Positions 36,371 through 47,773 of a DNA stretch of 64,000 nt are shown here, piece after piece. Source of the stretch: Jacaranda mimosifolia. Its lineage: Eukaryota; Streptophyta; Magnoliopsida; Lamiales; Bignoniaceae. The notes under the pieces are model-generated. The model worked only from the letters and a program-made list of their open reading frames with translations. It did not search any database and was not told the DNA's origin. The DNA lies in NCBI GenBank assembly GCA_018894105.1, contig CM032121.1, forward strand, positions 27,186,230 to 27,250,229, written 5' to 3'. The position numbers and the translations under genes are program-made. The number at the start of each line of letters is the position of its first letter. The first letter of the stretch is position 1.

Positions 36371-37345
36371 TGTTTTGGGATTTTTAGCCCAATCCAGTAA
36401 AGTTCCACAACTGTTCCAGTAGTTTCAAAGCAGTTTCACATCAATCTAGTAGTTCAACAACAGTTCCAGTAGTTCCACACTAGTTCCATGAAATCACAAA
36501 ATCCTTAAAAAAAGAGAAAAAAAGGTAGTAAAAGTTTCTATACTATGTAATAGGTTTTAATAAAACCCTTTAGGGGTGGAGTTCTCTAAAATAAAGTTTC
36601 ATGTAATAAGGCTTTCTAAACTTTATAAAAACAACATTTTTAAAAATTTTTCTTCCGATAGAGGCGAGAGGGAAATGATATCTTTCCCATCCTTTCTAAT
36701 AGATAAAGGAAAGCTTCCCGACCATAATTCAAGCAGTAATAAATGGTCACCACTACAACGACAATGGTGCCAACAAAATAATCACCACCACACAATAAAG
36801 GTGTTACTATTTCGAATCTCAAAATTTCACCTTCAAGTCTGCAAATCAGTTATTTAAAATTAGCGGAGGGGGGAGGGGGAGAAAGAAGGAAGAAGGTAAA
36901 AGTCTTTTGCTCTATCTTTTTTCCTTTTTATTTTTTTTTTTCAAAAAATTTCTCCTTCTGAACTTTCTTATGTAATTACTCAAAAACACTCCATAGCTAG
37001 TATAGGATGAAAAATATGGATTTCATTTTCGTACTCTCTATGTACCAAGTTTCCATCCAATTTCATTAATAAAGTTCCCCAAGTTTCAATAAGTTAATTC
37101 TGTTTCATTTCCGTAAGATCAATAAGTTTGTTCTATTTCTTATCTTTAATATCTTTGTTCTTTATATTTGTTCATATATTTTTGTTTCATTTTTGTATTC
37201 TTTTTATATATTTCTATTTATATAAATATAGCTTCTATTCAAGATGGTTATTTTCCTTCCTCTAGGATTTTAGATGGTATTAGAGCCATATGTGCCATGG
37301 AAGGATTCATATCTGAGTCCCATTCTCATAAAAAATATGTTGAAA
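36371..37345 (+). other. Pararetrovirus intergenic region
   Basis: Non-coding stretch following the last coding remains and leading to a tRNA-Met primer-binding site at 37275. It contains repeated AGTTCCACA/AGTTCCAGTAG words (36400-36490) and an AATAAAGTT polyadenylation-like word (37070). No LTRs flank it, consistent with a circular pararetrovirus genome integrated at a permuted point. A Met codon with a short frame at 37298 may be the start of the first viral frame. Confidence 0.5.
37275..37287 (+). other. Pararetrovirus primer-binding site (tRNA-Met)
   Basis: TGGTATTAGAGCC matches the initiator tRNA-Met priming site of Caulimoviridae with one change (T for C). It lies on the same strand as the viral coding remains and about 0.9 kb downstream of them, as expected on a circular map. 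Confidence 0.7.
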
Positions 37346-37743
37346 AATTAATTTTTATTATTAAATTTATTTTAATTTTCGAGATGATTTCATTGGAATT
37401 TCATCAAATATTTAGTAGTTTTTAAATAATTTTTTGAATTTTATTTTTGATCATACCTATAACCTGTTAATACATTTTGTATATAAAATATGATAAAATA
37501 ACAAAATGATAAATTTACAAATAAATAAAAATTATAATTTAAAAAAATATAATTTTATAAATATAAATCTTGAATAGCAATAAATCTTCATTACAAACCA
37601 AATATAAAAAAATGCATCTATCTACTGTTCAGTGAGGTAGGTGATGGGGGCGAATTATACTTGATTGGCCTACCAATTGAGGGGGTTGGAAACATGACTG
37701 GTCTGCCATCAGTAAAACAAAAGTAAACATACATCAAAATTCA

Positions 37744-37776
<33 letters not shown>

Positions 37777-37892
37777 GCCAATAATAACAATATGATAGAT
37801 TAATTAACTATATATGTGAAATGCATAAAAATAATAAATAACTAAGCTGAATAAACAAAATAGTCCAAACAAACATAACATACTGCTAGCAT
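37346..37892. other. AT-rich stretch with a possible minus-strand gene tail
   Basis: Mostly AT-rich, with a (TG)n run at about 37755-37777. A block at 37640-37730 reads on the minus strand as a proline-rich open segment (GRPVMFPTPSIGRPIKYN). It lies downstream of the acidic tail at 37893-37978, so it could be another exon or 3' sequence of the same unrecognised gene. Confidence 0.3.
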
Positions 37893-37978
37893 AACTCAAT
37901 CTTCCTTAGATTCTTCGGATTCATTAGTCTCATCATCGTCATCAAATTCATCTTCATCATTGCTCTGTTTGTTCTTCG
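37893..37978 (-). pseudogene. Acidic C-terminal gene fragment cut by the C-element LTR
   Basis: On the minus strand the sequence directly abutting the LTR edge reads KNKQSNDEDEFDDDDETNES, then EESKED and a TGA. A long acidic tail ending in a clean stop is unlike the neighbouring noise and looks like the end of a real gene or transposase. Its upstream part is gone: the Copia LTR starts at 37979. The family is not recognised. Confidence 0.4.
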
Positions 37979-40179
37979 TGAAGGAGTGTGTAGCACAAGG
38001 ATTCATGAAATAAAGTAAATAAAACAAAATCAAAACTTGTCTACACAGCTCCTAAAGATCAAGTCATGCTGTAAAATGGATTTGGCAGAAGATAAATACC
38101 TTGAATGCTAAAAAATCTAAGGTAGAATGGAGGAAATGCTTGAACACTTCAAAGCTGTCTTCCTATGGCGCAGCAGCAACATGACAACTTTTGCCTATCC
38201 AAAACACCTCCAAATTGGCTGAAATTTGGACAAACCTCCTCAATACCTTGGGGAAGTTCTAGTAAAAAATTCAGCCAAAAATGAACCCGACAAGGTCTGG
38301 AAACAAGGCTCCAAAGTTTCTGCCCTTGCAGTAGATCTCCAAAAGCAAAGCTATCCAATTATCTAGCCTCTAATGAAATGGTCCACACACCATAGGCTAA
38401 TCCCAATCACTCCTTAGTCGGCTGAAAAACCAAGGAATGAAGAAACGATGAAGGCCAAAATTTAGGAGGGAGGGTGAAGAAAAAGTGAAACTTCAACACA
38501 TGAGTGAATCACACAAATTGGAGAGAAAATGAGAATCTAACAATTAGATTGTGTAAGCATGCTTGGCCGGCCACCTCTCTTCTATTTATAGGGGTGGAGG
38601 TGTGATTCAAGTTGGCATCACACCTCCTATGAGGTTGACGCCAACTTGCAAGGCAACTTGCATGTGAAATGTTAATTACACTTGCATTTAAATTTTATTT
38701 GGAATCTTCATTTCATCTCATGAAATGTTATCCAAATAAATTCTAAATACACTCCAAATGAACTCTTTCATTTTGAATTTTTCCCTTACTTAATTAATCA
38801 ATCTTGACTTAACTCTTTGAGTCAACTAGCTTGACTCTTTAAACTAGAAGGTGTTAACTTAACTCTTTAAGCTAACTTTACCAATTGATAGTCATATGGA
38901 ACCAACTAAATTAACTCCTTAGTTTAAACAGTCTAATTTAACTCCTTAAATTATTTTGATCTATTTAACAATTAAATCAATCAAGCCAAGATGACCAAAA
39001 ATTAATCAATCGTTCGTCTTCCAAAAAATCGGTCATGTGGAATTTTCTAACTCTTAGAAAATTGCCTTCATCAAATAGGACTTCCTGTTGGATTTTGTGT
39101 ATGACCCATTAGGTTCTACCATTCATTGGACATGGGCTCACAACTCTTGTGATATTAAGAATATCGAAATATTCACATTAGTTTAAACTTCTTTAAATTA
39201 ATAACTCAATTCGATTAATCTCTATTAATTGAAGAGTATCCAATCTCCATGGTCGATGTCTAACCTCAAGCCCATGGAGCTCAACTAATTGGCCGAAATG
39301 AATATACTCTTGGAGAACCATTCTAGCTCTACGCTTTCCATACAATTATGGTCCTTCAATCTCCAGTCTCCCGAAAGAGGCCTAAGGCAAGATATTTGCA
39401 GTTTTCCTAATATTCTCGATAACTATGTTTCTATTCCAACGTTTGATTCCCCTTTATGACTTCATCTTTGAGAAACACCTTTTCCAAATTGTTATACTAC
39501 CTTGCGCAAGAATTTCGTAGAATCAATCATTATAGAATACATAGGAGATGCACTCACCCTTCACGACAACAAGGAGACAGATCCCATCTTAGATCTCACA
39601 AACCTCTATGTCTAAGAAGCTCATACCCAAGCTCAACCCGGATGACCACAGAGTGGTCAAGGAAGAGTCAAATCATGAGGACCTAAACACAAGGTTACCA
39701 TGGACTAATTATATGCACTAGCATAAGCTGGAGAACTTGTCACTACTGACTTACCACTACGACTATCTAGTAGATTCTCTGGATAGGTTTTCAGTGAACT
39801 TGTTCTCTAACAAGCATCCACTAACATATACCCATGTTTAACATGTATTGCTTATAAAATAGAGCAATATCTAACCCCTCGAATTTATGCATCACTTGTG
39901 TAAGTCTATTCGAATCTCTGATGGCCTGTCTCATAAGATTCTATGACTTGAAATATTTTAAAATCACGATCGTGTAAGACTTGTTTCATGATCATCACCC
40001 AGTGCATGACCAAGTTCTATAGTCTTATGTGATCTAAGGGCTTTAACCAAATGCTTGTGAAGTAAATTAAGCATAAGATGAAGATAGCCATTTATTATGA
40101 ATATTATTCAATTAAGATTGTATTACAGGTGAAATAGTTTACATGCTTATCTAAATGGCTGTGGGGCACTACTCCAATA
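37979..40179 (-). mobile_element. 3' LTR of Copia element C
   Basis: A 2.2-kb LTR of the same family: plus-strand start TGAAGGAGTGTGTAGC, end CTACTCCAATA. On its right is a polypurine-tract-like word followed by RNase H/RT coding remains on the minus strand, so this is the 3' LTR. A canonical CTATAAATA box occurs on the minus strand (38582-38590). The left flank is CTTCG; no matching duplication was found for it, as the element lost its other half. Confidence 0.85.
38582..38590 (-). promoter_or_regulatory. LTR TATA box (element C)
   Basis: The minus strand reads CTATAAATA, a consensus plant TATA box, at the place where other LTRs of this family carry TATATAGATATAG. Confidence 0.6.
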
Positions 40180-41603
40180 ATCTCTTACTTGCCCTAAAGC
40201 TAATTCCCCATTGTGTTAAGGCCAATCTTCTCAATATGTCCTTCAAAGACCTTTTGCATTTAAGGGTTTTGACAGTGGTTCTAGTATATTCTCTTCTGAG
40301 GCAACTTTATCCACTCAGATGTTGTCTCTATCAATTGATATCATATATCAAATGATAACGCATTTACTTGTGTTTGGATTACTGATCAGATCTTAGCTCA
40401 AGCCCTAAGTTTTCTTCAAAAGATAACCATAGGCTCATGCATGCTAGGTACTATATCCAACTCTCGGATGAAGTTTCTATCGAAACATCCTCCTGCACAG
40501 TTTCCAAAATCGAATGTATTCTATCTCATGGCCGAATCAGCCGTGATGTCTTGTTTGGAACTCTTCCAACTCATGGCACCACCATTGAGGTAAAATATAA
40601 GTCCAAAAGTGGATTTTAGGTCATCTACATCGGATTGGAAACTAGAATCTGAAAACCCCTCGAATTTCAATTCTCCATTGCTGTATACCAAAAACATATC
40701 CTTAGTCCTTCTCAAGTACTTAAGGATTGTTTTAACGGTTTTCTAGTAAAATTCACCAGGGTTGGATTGAAAGCAACTTCTAACACTTAAAGTGTGTGCT
40801 ACATACAGCATTGTACATTGAATGGCATATATTATGTTCCCAATGGTGGTCGCATAAAGTTTATGGGACATCTTACATCTGTTGTTGTTATGGGACATTC
40901 TTCCATACTAAACATCTTTAGTATCTTGTCAATGTATGGTATTTGGGAAAGCCCCAGCATCCTTCTCGATCTATCTCTGTAGATATGTATTCCTAATATA
41001 TAGGATGCTTCTATTAATTCCTTCATAGAGAATTGAGTAGGTAACTATGCTTTAGTACACTCTAACATTTCTCTCTCATTCCCAATGAGAAGAATGTTAT
41101 CGACATAAAGCATAATAAATTGTATACTACTCCTACTAGCCTTCTTGTACACACAATGTTCATGCACATTTTGACAAAGCCAAAGATTTGACTGTCTTAT
41201 CAAAATGCATGTTCCAACTTTGGGACACCTGTTTGAGTCTATAAATGGATCTCTTGAGTTTGAAATTTTTTGCTCACTCTCTTTGGATGTAAAACCTTGT
41301 GGTTGTTTCATATAGATTTTTTCTTCAATGTTTTCATTGAGAAAAATGATTTTCACTTCCATTTGCCATATTTCCTAGTCATAATATGCGGTTATGGCAA
41401 GTAAAATCCTACAGACTTAGGCATTGCGACTGATGAAAAGGTTTCCTCAAAATCAATACTGGGTATTTGAGTGTAACCCTTTGCCATTAATTGCACCTTA
41501 AAGGTCATTACTTCTCCATCAACTCCTAGCTTTCGCTTATAGATCCACTTGCAACCAACAGGTACTATACCTTTCGGTGGATCTACCAAAGCCATACTTT
41601 ATT
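40180..41603 (-). pseudogene. Element C: RNase H and reverse transcriptase remains (Copia pol)
   Basis: Next to the 3' LTR is a CAAGTAAGAGAT tract (decayed polypurine tract), then pol in pieces. The RNase H part contains GAMSWKSSKQD (near 40545). The RT part contains LGIHIYRDRSRRMLGLSQ and IDKILKMF (40832-41026), LYVDNILLIGNE (near 41070-41110, Asn in place of the second catalytic Asp) and the RT start PPKGIVPVGCKWIYKRKL (41520-41595). Stops and frameshifts are frequent. Coding identity is lost at about 41603 where an LTR fragment follows, so gag, protease and integrase of C are absent. Confidence 0.8.
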
Positions 41604-41608
41604 TATTA

Positions 41609-42729
41609 CAATTAAAAATAATTAAAAATTGAATTCAAACTTCATTACACCTCCCCCAAGCATCTAATTCACACCATTAAAGTGGATTAAGGTCAGAAAA
41701 TTACCTAGATAGCAAAATTCCAAACGAAAAGATGAATACTTGCTTGAACTCTTCAATGCACTCTCTCCCAGTACAGCAGCTTGTAGCAACCTTTGCCTGA
41801 CCAAATCACCTCAGAATTAGCAAATATTTGGATAGAAGATCACCAACAACTTCATGAACCTTCAGTAGAAAAATCAGCCAAATCAAAAAATTGGAAATCA
41901 CTTAAGAAATGCCTCCAAGTTTTTGCCCAAACAGAGGATCTCCAAAAGGCAATCCAATTCTTTTGCCTCTAATGACAAGATCCACACACCAATGTACAAT
42001 CCAAATCTCTTCTATGTTAGCTGAAAAACAAAGGAGAGATATGAGAGGATAAAGGCCGATTTTGGAGGTAAGAGATAAAGAAAATGTGAAGCTTTAAGAA
42101 ATGAGGCAGCAGATGCAAAATTGGATGGAAAGAGAGAATATAATAATTAGATCTAAAATAGTAGTGTATCACATGAGCATGGTCGGTCACCCTCTATATC
42201 TATATATAGATGGAGGGAAGGTGTGATGCTTAGGTGGTATCACACCATCCTCAAGGTTGGCGCCAACTTGCCAGCAAGTTGCATGTGAATTTAATGTACA
42301 TTTGAATTTCATTTGGAATCTTCATTTCATCTCATGAAATGTCATCCAAATAAATTCTAATGCACTCTAAATGAACTCTTCATTTGAATTTTCCCTCCAA
42401 AATTAATTCTTCATTTTAATTAAATTAAATACTTTAATTTAATTAATTAACCTTTGAATGAACTCTTAAGTTAATTAGCTTAATTCTTTAAGCTAGTTAT
42501 AGTTAACTTAACTCCTTAACTTGACCAATTTATAGTCATGTGACACCAATTAAATTAACTCCTTAATTTAATTGGTTTAATTTAACTCCTTAAATTATTT
42601 AGATCAACTTAACAATTAAATTGTTCAAGCCAAAATGACTAATAATTTAGTCAACCATCTACCTCCAAAAATCAGTCAAGGTGGAATGTTTACAACTCTT
42701 AGAAAATTTCCCTTCATCAAGTAGGATTT
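41609..42729 (-). mobile_element. Truncated Copia LTR fragment (probably the 3' LTR of E)
   Basis: Aligns with the first half of the E 5' LTR (compare 41636-41700 with 57816-57890, including ATTACACCTCCCC), which it resembles more than the D or B LTRs. Both ends are missing: it begins about 45 bp inside the LTR and stops mid-LTR at 42729. A TATA region is kept at 42194-42210. Confidence 0.7.
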
Positions 42730-42757
42730 TTTGGAATAGTACCCTACAAGCCAATTT
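42730..42757 (+). repeat. Inverted scrap of an LTR start at a rearrangement junction
   Basis: TTGGAATAGTACCCTACAAG here is the beginning of this family's LTR, but it reads on the plus strand, opposite to every other copy. It sits between the truncated LTR (to 42729) and internal RT-region sequence (TAAAACATTGTGG) of element E. Confidence 0.6.
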
Positions 42758-42773
42758 AAAACATTGTGGTTGC

Positions 42774-44997
42774 TGAAGGTAAGTAAGGCACTGGGATCCA
42801 ATAATTAAAACTTCATATGCTCAAATTAACTAGTGCTTCACAAGTAAACAATGATCTAAACATTCTTATGATTCAGATGTGGATGGAGAATTACCTTGAT
42901 TAGCAAAATCCAAAGGAAAGATGAAGAACACTTCTTTAATCCAGAAACTGTCAAACAGCGGCGCAGTGGATTTGGCTCAACTTTTACCCAATCCAAAAGC
43001 CTCCAAACAATCTAGAACAATTCCAGTGGCCTCTCAACTCTTTGATGAGTCCACTGTGAAAATTTCAAATCAAAATTCCTTCTGGAACTCCTGGAATAAA
43101 TTCCCCAAGTTACTGCCCTGACTGGTAGATCTCCAAAGGCTAGCAATCCTATTGTCTTGCCTCTATCAATATAATCTGCACACTAATGCTATTTCCTATT
43201 TCTCCTCAATATTAGCTGGAGATATAAAGGAGAAATGAGTGGTAGATGGCCGGTTTAGGGGTTGGAGAAGAAGAAAGAAGTGATGCTTCAATTCATGAGG
43301 CAACACTTGAAGGAGGAAAAAATGTGAAAATCTAATTCTTCACATGGAAATGCAATGTGCCACCCACCCTCACCTCTATATCTATACATAGATGGAGGAT
43401 GGCATGATGCCAAGGTGGCATCACACCTTCCTCAAAGTGGGGGACCACCCACTTGCTTGCAAGTTGGCAAATTCAAATAATACTTGAATGTTGTGTTCAT
43501 TTCAATTACATTTGGAATCTAATTTCAAATTAATTAAAATGCACACCAAATGAATCTCTGATTTAAATTTTCCCTCCAAAATAAATTCCTCTCATTAATT
43601 AAATTAAATAATTTAATTTAATTAATTAATATTTGACTTAACTCTTAAGTCAATTAGCTTAACTCTTTAAGTTAAGAATTGTTAACTTAACTCTTTAACT
43701 TGACCAATTGATGGTCATGTGACGCCAAATAATTAATGCAGTAATTATTGGTCTAATTTCACTCTTTAAATTATTTGATTAATTTAATAATTAAATTAAT
43801 CAAGCCAAAGTAGACCTCAATTTTTCGGTCACCCTAAAATCAATCACTTGGAGTGAATCTCTTAATACTTAGAAAAATTCCATCAATTAGGAAATGCAAT
43901 TAGTTTTTGTGTGTGACGCAATAGGTTCTACTATTCATTGGACATGGGCTCACATGGGTTGTATTTTTGAATATCATATATTTATTTTAGTTTAAACTCC
44001 TTTAAACTAATTGAGTCAATTCAATTAATCTCCATTTATTAAGGGTACCCAATCTCCATGGTCAATGTCCAACCTCAAGCCCATGGAGCCCAACTAATTG
44101 GGTAAAATGAATACTTTTGGAGAACCATTATAGCTCTACCTATACCATGCAAGTACGGTCCTTTTGTCCGCTATCTCCCGAAAGAGGCCTAGGGCAAGAT
44201 ATTTGCCTGCTGCCTAATAGCCCTGATACTATGTCTTTATTTCCAATGTTCAATTCCACTTTATGACCTCATCTTTCGAAAAGTCCTTTTCCAAATTATC
44301 ATACTACCTTGTGCAAGGATTTCTTGGAATCGATCATTATAGAATACATATGAGATGCAATCACCCTTCACAAAGACGAAGAGTCGGATTCCCTCTTAAA
44401 TCTCACAAACCTCTATGTCTAAGAAGTTCATGTCCAATCACCACCTAAACGACCTGCTAAGTGACCAAGGAGGAGTCAAAGTATGAAGACATAAACACAA
44501 GGTTACCATGGATCCTCAGGTTAGAGAACTAATTATATGCACTAGCGTAAGCTAGAGAATTTGCCACTACTGCCTTGCCACTTCGGTTATCTAATAGACT
44601 CTTCGGGTGGGCCTTCAGTGCTTTGTTCTCTAACAAGCACCCATTAACATGCATCTATATCTCGCATGGGATTGCTCATGGAATGGAGCAACATTCCTTG
44701 AATTTTTGCATTGTTAGTGCATGTCTATCCGGATCTTATATGCCATGTCTCATAGGATCCTATGACTTGGAAGATTTAAGATCACGATCGTGTAAGACTT
44801 ATTCCATGGTGACCACCCAGTGCATGAGCAAGTCCCATAGTCTTGTGTGATCTAAGAGCTTCAGCGAAATGACAATGAAGTAATAATGAGCATAAGATGA
44901 AGATGGCCATATAATGAATATCATTCAATCAAAATTATCTTACAAGGAAATAGTTTACAAAGCCAATCTAATTGGCTCACGAGACACTATTCCAATA
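42774..44997 (-). mobile_element. 3' LTR of Copia element D
   Basis: 2,224 bp, aligning end to end with 50838-53071. The terminal dinucleotide on its right has changed (CCAATA for CCAACA). TATA region at 43377-43391. Confidence 0.9.
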
Positions 44998-45011
44998 ATC
45001 TCCCACTTGTC
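44998..45011 (-). other. Polypurine tract of element D
   Basis: The minus strand reads GACAAGTGGGAGAT directly upstream of the 3' LTR, the typical plus-strand primer of plant Copia elements. Confidence 0.85.
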
Positions 45012-45023
45012 ATAAAGTCAATT

Positions 45024-45575
45024 TCACATAGTCTTAAGACCCATCGTCTCAAGCTGTCCTTTAAAGACCTTTTGCGATGGGGGTTTAGTCAATGGATATG
45101 CTATATTCTCTTCCGAGGTAACTCTCTTCACTCGAATGTTGCCTTTATCAATGATCTCGCGGATCAAATGATATCGACTTAATATGTGTTTGGATCGCTG
45201 ATGAGATCTTGGATCTTTAGCTTGTGCTACTACCCCATTGTTGTCATTGAAGACAACTACAGGTTCAACAATGTTAGGCATTACATTCAACTCTTGAATG
45301 AAGTTTTTCATCCAAACACCTTCCATTATAGCTTCTAAAGCCGCAATATATTCCACCTTTGTGGTAGAGTCAGCCATGGTGTCTTGTTTGGAACTCTTCC
45401 AACTCACCGTGCCACCATTAAGGCAAAATATAAATCTAGAAGTGGATTTTAGGTCATCTACATCAGCTTGGAAACTAGAATATGAAAACCTCTCAAGTTT
45501 CAATTCTCCATTGCCGTATACCAAAAATAAATCCTTAGTCCTTCTCAAGTACTTTGGGATTACTTTTACAGCCAT
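45024..45575 (-). pseudogene. Element D RNase H domain (Copia pol)
   Basis: Degrades RNA in the RNA-DNA hybrid during reverse transcription. The open piece of 183 codons contains VYGNGELKLERFSYSSFQAD, NGGTVSWKSSKQDTMADS, TKVEYIAALEAIMEGVW, VVFNDNNGVVAQAKDP, RSKHILSRYHLIREII and a conserved C-terminal tail. Order and spacing match Copia RNase H; the first catalytic Asp block reads YSS rather than the usual D-X-D-type start. The piece is open to the polypurine tract side. Confidence 0.85.
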
Positions 45576-45599
45576 CCAGTGACTTTTACCAAGATTGGA

Positions 45600-46480
45600 T
45601 TAGAAACGACTCGTAACACTTAGAGTGTGTACCGCATTCAGTCCAATACATTGAATGCCATATATTATGCTCCAAATAGTGGAGGCATAAGGTATGTGGG
45701 ACATTCTTTGTCTCCCGTCGTCAGTTTTAGGGGCCATAAACTTGGAGAGATGAATGCCATGTCCCATGGGAAGGAATCCCCTCTTGGATTCTTCCATACT
45801 ATACATCTTTAGTATCTTGTCAATGTACGGAGTTTGGGATAGCCCAAGTATCCTCCTCGATCTATCTCTATAGATAAGTATTCCTAATACGTAGGATGCT
45901 TCTCCCAAATTCTTCATGGAGAATTGAGTAGATAACCATGCTTTAGTACACTCTAACATTCCTATCTCATTCCTAATGAGAATGATGTTATCGACATAAA
46001 GCACAATAAACTGTATCCTACTTCCACTAGCCTTCTTATACATACATGGTTCATACACATTTTGATAAAGCCAAATGATTTGACTGTCTTGTCAATGCAC
46101 GTTCCAACTTTGAGACGCCTGTTTGAGTGCATAAATGGATCTTTGGAGTTTGCAAACGTTTTGCTCACTCCCCTTGGATGTAAAATCTCGTGGTTGCTCC
46201 ATATCAATTTTTTCTTCAATGTCTCTATTAAGGAAAGTAGTTTTCACATCTATTTGCTATATCTCAAAGTTGTAATATGAGGCTATGACAAGTAGAATCC
46301 GAATGGACTTAGGCATTGCAATCGGTGAAAGGTTTCCCGATTATCGATATCGAGTCTTTGAGTGTAACCTGTTGCCACTAGTCGCGCTTTAAAGGTCGCT
46401 ACCTCCCCATCAACTCCTAACTTTTTGCTCATAGATCCACTTGCAACCAATGGGAACTATTCCCGTAGTTCTACTAAAGT
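45600..46480 (-). pseudogene. Element D reverse transcriptase domain (Copia pol)
   Basis: Copies element RNA into DNA. The open piece 46058-45600 holds FIVLYVDNIILI (catalytic block YVDD changed to YVDN at about 45988-45999), LGILIYRDRSRRILGLSQ and YIDKILKMY. Upstream remains (46480-46060) show the RT start and the SRQAPRAW-like region in broken form. Stops separate the parts. The Asp-to-Asn change alone should abolish polymerisation. Confidence 0.85.
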
Positions 46481-46709
46481 TTATACTTTGTTGGAGTACA
46501 TGTAGTCCATTTCAGATCTCATAATGTCAAGCGAATGTCGCAAGTTTATGTCTAACATAGCTTCATCATTAATTTTCGACACTATTTGATTGGCCCGTCT
46601 CATGAAGGAGTCTGAACCTTTTGGGTAACTTCTTGATCTAGTCTGACCTTTTTAGAGGTTGTGTGTGAGGCTCTTGATGCTCACTTGTTTTCACCGCTTG
46701 TGGGATTTC

Positions 46710-47770
46710 TTAATCAACTTGAACTTTATCAAGTTCAATGATAATTCCCTTTCTATCCAATAGAAATTCTTTTTCCCAAAAGTGGGCGTTGCTTGAGACA
46801 AACACCTTATGTTCCAAGGGATCATAAAAGTAATTACCCGTAAACTCTCTAAGGTATCCCACAAACTTGCATAAAGTGGATCTACTATCCAACTTGTCTC
46901 CCACTAAGTGTCTCACATAGGTGGGAGACCCCCCAAGCCTTTAAATAATGGTAAGAAGGTGCTTTGCCAAACCACATCTCATGTGGTGTCTTTGGCACAG
47001 ACTTTGAGGGTACTATATTTAGTAGCCTTGCTGCCGTTTGTAAGGCGTATCCCCAAAAGGATATGGGCACATCGAAAAAGCTTATCATGGAACGTACTAT
47101 GTCTAACAAGGTACGATTTCTCCTCTCAACTACTCCATTGTGTTGGGGTGTGCCCGGTGGAGTTCATTGAGAAAGAATCCTATTATGTTTTAGATAACCC
47201 AAGAATTCGGTACCTAAGTATTTGCCACCTCAATCTTATCATAGAGCTTTAATACCAAGTCCCTTTTGTTTCTCCACTTCACTCCTATACTCTTTGAACT
47301 TTTCAAATGCTTGGGACTTGTACTTCATAAGATACATATGTCTAAATCAACTATAATCATCGGTGAAGGTGACGAAGTAGGAATAACCTCATCTTGCACT
47401 AACTCTTAGTGGGCCACATACATCTATATGGATCAAATCTAAAGGACTTGTGGTGCGCTTCGTTTGTCTTATAAAAAGAGCATTGGTCATTTTCCCTTCA
47501 AATAAGATTCACAAGTAGGAAGGTCCTCATTGCCACTAACACTTAGTGCTTTGAGAGCTTCTAACTTGTTAATCCTATTTTTAGAAATATGCCTAAGTCT
47601 TGCATGCTGAAGAATGATATCTTCTTGGTTATCTAATTTTCTTTTATTAGATTAAATGAGATTAGTGAAGGTTAAGAATCAAGTATGGACAATCTGTTAT
47701 TCAATGTACTTTGAACAATCCAAGAACCATTTTTTAATGCCTTCAACATCCCATTTGATATAGAAAAATC
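46710..47770 (-). pseudogene. Element D integrase and GAG-pre-integrase region (Copia pol)
   Basis: Joins element DNA to the genome. Pieces in order on the minus strand: GAG-pre-integrase/zinc remains (47770-47500, with a HARLRHIS-like stretch in broken frame), core remains, then MLDIVRSMISFFDVPISFWG and TPHEMWFGKAPSYHYLKAWG (47109-46885) and the C-terminal part with VGYLREFTGNYFYDP and FVSSNAHFWEKEFL (46916-46710). These are the usual Copia integrase blocks. Frame changes and stops lie between them. Confidence 0.8.
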
Positions 47771-47773
47771 ATA

